NCBI GenBank assembly: GCA_963831385.1
Contig: CAWHPW010000014.1
Coordinates: 124,001 to 188,000, forward strand
From: JACVRX01 sp963831385
GTDB taxonomy: Bacteria > Actinomycetota > Actinomycetes > Jiangellales > Jiangellaceae
Direction: 5' to 3'
Length of the DNA stretch: 64,000 nt
Below are positions 61,649 through 64,000 of the stretch, in pieces. Each line of letters starts with the position of its first letter. Within the stretch, counting starts at the first letter, position 1. The translations under genes were made by a program, and so were the position numbers. A model generated the notes under the pieces. The model was not told where the DNA came from, made no database searches, and saw only the letters and a program-made list of their open reading frames with translations.

Positions 61649-62392
61649 GTGACCCGCCGCACCCGCCTGCCGCAGGCAGAGCACACCGAGCACGCCCATG
61701 GCGCCGCCGAGCGCGGCGTGCCGGAGGCGACGGTGGCGCGGCTTCCGTTGTACCTGCGGGCTCTCGCCGCACTGGCCGATCACGGAGTTGTCACTGTCTC
61801 ATCCGACGAGCTGGCCGAGACCGCGGGGGTCAACTCGGCCAAGCTGCGAAAGGACCTGTCCCACCTCGGCTCGTACGGCACCCGCGGTGTCGGCTACGAA
61901 GTCGACTACCTGCGCCATCAGATCTCCAGGGAGATCGGGCTCACCCAGGACTGGCCAGTAGTGATCGTCGGCATCGGCAATCTCGGTCATGCCCTCGCGA
62001 ACTACGCCGGCTTTGCCTCCCGAGGTTTCCGCGTGGCCGCTCTCGTCGACGCAGATCCCGCCCGAGCGGGGACGGAGGTCGCTGGTCTCACCGTGCGCCA
62101 CGTCGACGAGCTCGAGCGGCAGATTGCCGACCGGGGCATCGCGATCGGAGTCATCGCCACTCCCGCCACGGCCGCTCAGCAGGTCTGCGACCGGCTGGTG
62201 GCGGCCGGCGTGACGAGCATTCTCAACTTCGCTCCGGCGCTTCTTCAGGTTCCCGACGGTGTGGATCTACGCAAAGTCGACCTGTCGATCGAGCTGCAAA
62301 TACTTGCCTTTCACGAGCAGCGCAAGAACGGTGCCGCGTTGGCGCTGACCGCAGAACAGGCAGCGGAGCTGGCCGAGGCGGTGCGCCAATGA
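61649..62392 (+). CDS. rex: Redox-sensing transcriptional repressor Rex
   Basis: 247 residues from GTG 61649. The winged HTH (VSSDELAETAGVNSAKLRKDLSHLG, then GTRGVGY) is followed by a Rossmann domain (VVIVGIGNLGHALANYAGF) that senses NADH/NAD ratio, and the swapped C-terminal helix (ELQILAFHEQRKNG). Rex releases DNA when NADH is high, turning on respiratory genes. It overlaps hemA by four bases, the rex-hemA-hemC order of Streptomyces. A candidate Rex site lies upstream. Confidence 0.95.
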   Translation: MTRRTRLPQAEHTEHAHGAAERGVPEATVARLPLYLRALAALADHGVVTVSSDELAETAGVNSAKLRKDLSHLGSYGTRGVGYEVDYLRHQISREIGLTQDWPVVIVGIGNLGHALANYAGFASRGFRVAALVDADPARAGTEVAGLTVRHVDELERQIADRGIAIGVIATPATAAQQVCDRLVAAGVTSILNFAPALLQVPDGVDLRKVDLSIELQILAFHEQRKNGAALALTAEQAAELAEAVRQ

Positions 62393-63699
62393 GCGTGCTG
62401 GTCGTGGGCCTGTCCCACCACAGTGCTCCGGTCGCGGTGCTCGAGCGCGCCGCACTGAGTGTGGATGCGGTGGAGAAGCTGTTGTCCGACGTGCACTCGG
62501 CCGAGCACATCTGCGAGGCCGTCGCGGTCATCACCTGCAACCGGGTCGAGCTCTACGCCGACGTCGCGACGTTCCATGGCGGTGTCGAGGAGATCAGTTC
62601 TCTGCTCGCGCGCTATGTCCAGGCAGATCTCGCCGAGCTCACGTCACATCTCTATGTCCACTACGAGGACGCCGCCGTCTCCCATCTGTTCCATGTGGCG
62701 AGCGGCCTCGACTCGATGGTTGTCGGCGAAAGCCAGATCCTCGGTCAAGTTCGCGAGGCCTACCGACGTGCTCAGGCCGCGGAGACCGTGGGCAGGGTTC
62801 TCCAAGCGCTTTTCCCGGCCGCGTTGCGCGTCGGCAAACGCTGCCACGCGGAGACCGGCATCGACTCAGCGGGCCGCTCGGTCGTGACGGTCGGTCTCGC
62901 GGCTGTGGCCCCGGACGGCGTTGCGGGATCGCCGGCCCTGGTCGTCGGAGCGGGTTCCATGGCGGCGCTGGCCGCTTCGACGTTGGCGCGCGAGGGCGCG
63001 GACGTCGTGGTCGCCAGCCGTTCGGCGGACCGCGCGGAGCGCCTCGCCGCCACCGTAGGCGGACGGGCGATCGAGTTGAGCCGGCTCAGCCGGGCACTCG
63101 TCGATGTCGACGTGGTGGTGTCGTGCACGGGCGCCGCGGAGGTGGTGCTGACGGCCGAGCTGGTGAGGTCGGCGCTGCGCGAGCGGGCCGGCCGGCCGCT
63201 GCGCGTGCTCGATGTCGCGTTGCCCCGCGACGTCGATCTGGCCGTCCACAGCCTGCCCGGTGTCGTGGCCGCCGACCTCGCCACTCTCGCCGACCGGCAC
63301 GACCTCGCTGCCGCGGCTGCCGAAGACGTCGCAGCCGTCCGCATGATCGTCGCCGACGAGCTTGCCGCATTCGCCGGTGCGCGCCGGCAGGCACAGGTGG
63401 CACCGACGGTGGTCGCGCTGCGCGCGATGGCCGACGACGTCGTCGCGAGCGAGCTCGCGCGGATGGGCGGCCGGCTGCCCGATCTCGATGCTCGAACGCT
63501 CGAGGAGATCACCAGGACCGTGCGCCGGGTCGTCGACAAGCTGCTGCACGCACCCACGGTGCGGATCAAAGAACTTGCCGCGGAACCGGGCGGCGGTTCC
63601 TACGAGTCTGCGTTGCGTGAGCTGTTCGCGCTCGACCCCCGCACCGTGGAAGCCGTTGTTCGACCCACGCTCGACCCGGACGGCGGTGAGCAGCGGTGA
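62389..63699 (+). CDS. hemA: Glutamyl-tRNA reductase
   Basis: 436 residues from ATG 62389. The N-terminal catalytic domain has VVGLSHHSAPVAVLERA and the nucleophile Cys in VITCNRVELYA. The signature HVASGLDSMVVGESQILGQV follows near residue 105. The NADPH domain (LVVGAGSMAALAASTL) and C-terminal dimer helix complete it. It reduces glutamyl-tRNA to glutamate-1-semialdehyde, the committed step of haem synthesis. It overlaps hemC by GTGA. Confidence 0.96.
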   Translation: MSVLVVGLSHHSAPVAVLERAALSVDAVEKLLSDVHSAEHICEAVAVITCNRVELYADVATFHGGVEEISSLLARYVQADLAELTSHLYVHYEDAAVSHLFHVASGLDSMVVGESQILGQVREAYRRAQAAETVGRVLQALFPAALRVGKRCHAETGIDSAGRSVVTVGLAAVAPDGVAGSPALVVGAGSMAALAASTLAREGADVVVASRSADRAERLAATVGGRAIELSRLSRALVDVDVVVSCTGAAEVVLTAELVRSALRERAGRPLRVLDVALPRDVDLAVHSLPGVVAADLATLADRHDLAAAAAEDVAAVRMIVADELAAFAGARRQAQVAPTVVALRAMADDVVASELARMGGRLPDLDARTLEEITRTVRRVVDKLLHAPTVRIKELAAEPGGGSYESALRELFALDPRTVEAVVRPTLDPDGGEQR

Positions 63700-64000
63700 G
63701 CCCGACTCCGGTACGCCTGGGCACGCGCCGTAGCGCACTCGCCCTGGCCCAAGCGCGATCGGTCGCCACTGCGCTGACGGCAGCAACCGGCGTCGAGGTG
63801 ACCCTCGTCGAGATCACCACGCACGGCGACGTTTCCAGCGCTCCACTGGCCCAGATCGGCGGTACGGGAGTCTTCGTCAACGCCCTGCGCGATGCGCTGC
63901 ATGCCGGCCGGATCGATTTCGCCGTCCACTCTCTGAAGGACTTGCCGACGGCTGCGACACCCGGGCTCACCATCGCCGCCATGCCCCCACGCGAGGACCC
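63696..64000 (+). CDS. hemC: Porphobilinogen deaminase, cut by window end
   Basis: 101 codons are visible from GTG 63696 to the right edge. The start VRLGTRRSALALAQARSVA is the family N-terminus. TTHGDVS, GTGVFVNALRDAL and FAVHSLKDLPTA with the substrate-binding Lys are typical. It joins four porphobilinogen molecules to hydroxymethylbilane. The C-terminal two thirds, including the Cys that holds the dipyrromethane cofactor, lie outside the window. Confidence 0.95.
   Translation, partial: MSPTPVRLGTRRSALALAQARSVATALTAATGVEVTLVEITTHGDVSSAPLAQIGGTGVFVNALRDALHAGRIDFAVHSLKDLPTAATPGLTIAAMPPRED

Overview
This window is a continuous stretch of a high-GC actinobacterial chromosome. The evidence is the very GC-rich coding sequence, frequent GTG starts, many 1-8 bp stop/start overlaps, and marker genes typical of Actinobacteria: Lsr2, ClpC, DisA, RadA, the tiny bS22 ribosomal protein, a MEDS-domain anti-sigma kinase, an F420-type PPOX oxidoreductase and the HspR/HAIR heat-shock circuit. 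Gene order resembles mycobacteria and Streptomyces, but the content (nadB-nadC beside panC, OpuC transporter, orphan NuoD, class F sortase) points to an actinobacterium outside Mycobacterium. I cannot name the genus. No phage, transposase, CRISPR array, rRNA or tRNA gene was seen.

Layout. 1-6 kb: a GNAT acetyltransferase cut by the window edge, a frameshifted endonuclease/exonuclease/phosphatase protein, a frameshifted substrate-binding/VWA protein, a coupled repeat-protein/RDD pair, and the yihY-PPOX-hspR operon. 6-11 kb: hsp20 with a HAIR operator, MEDS-ATPase, UdgX, a sortase F pair, and a DUF4396 membrane protein behind a CsoR-like operator. 11-22 kb: a housekeeping block (ppa, dacB, zinc metalloprotease, tilS, hpt, ftsH, folE, folP, an NTF2-like gene, folB, folK, DUF3180). 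22-26 kb: an OpuC-type compatible-solute transporter. 26-31 kb: a decaying lipoprotein gene and PKD-like protein, orphan nuoD and two PH-domain membrane proteins. 31-40 kb: cofactor genes (DUF2520 protein, panC, nadB, nadC, coaX), STAS, lysS, an ArgA-like acetyltransferase and lsr2. 40-47 kb: clpC, TPR, mutY, disA, radA. 47-64 kb: a second block like the mycobacterial proC-hemC region (sugar isomerase, TetR and ABC exporter, proline dehydrogenase, proC, acuC, BldC-like protein, bS22, epimerase, acyltransferase, HAD phosphatase, glutaredoxin, EfeM/O-EfeB, rex, hemA, hemC).

How the genes work together. folE, folP, folB and folK cover most of tetrahydrofolate synthesis. panC and coaX feed coenzyme A, and nadB and nadC feed NAD. 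ftsH, clpC, hsp20 and hspR handle protein quality control. mutY, radA, disA and udgX handle DNA damage. rex, hemA and hemC link redox state to haem synthesis.

Readable regulatory sites are a HAIR site for HspR, a ClgR-like box and a SigR-like promoter before clpC, a DtxR/IdeR iron box before efeM/O, a Rex-like operator before rex, and a CsoR-like dyad before the DUF4396 gene.

Unusual points. A dispersed palindromic element with 19-bp terminal inverted repeats occurs three times (18.6, 40.3 and 47.0 kb), and one copy supplies the stop codon of a gene. Several unrelated nested palindromes sit between genes. Single-base frameshifts affect several genes in the first 20 kb, including the normally essential tilS, which suggests homopolymer sequencing errors at least in part. 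I did not find convincing evidence of a wholly new multi-gene system. The best leads are the repeat family, the sortase F pair with a non-standard sorting signal, and the orphan NuoD.
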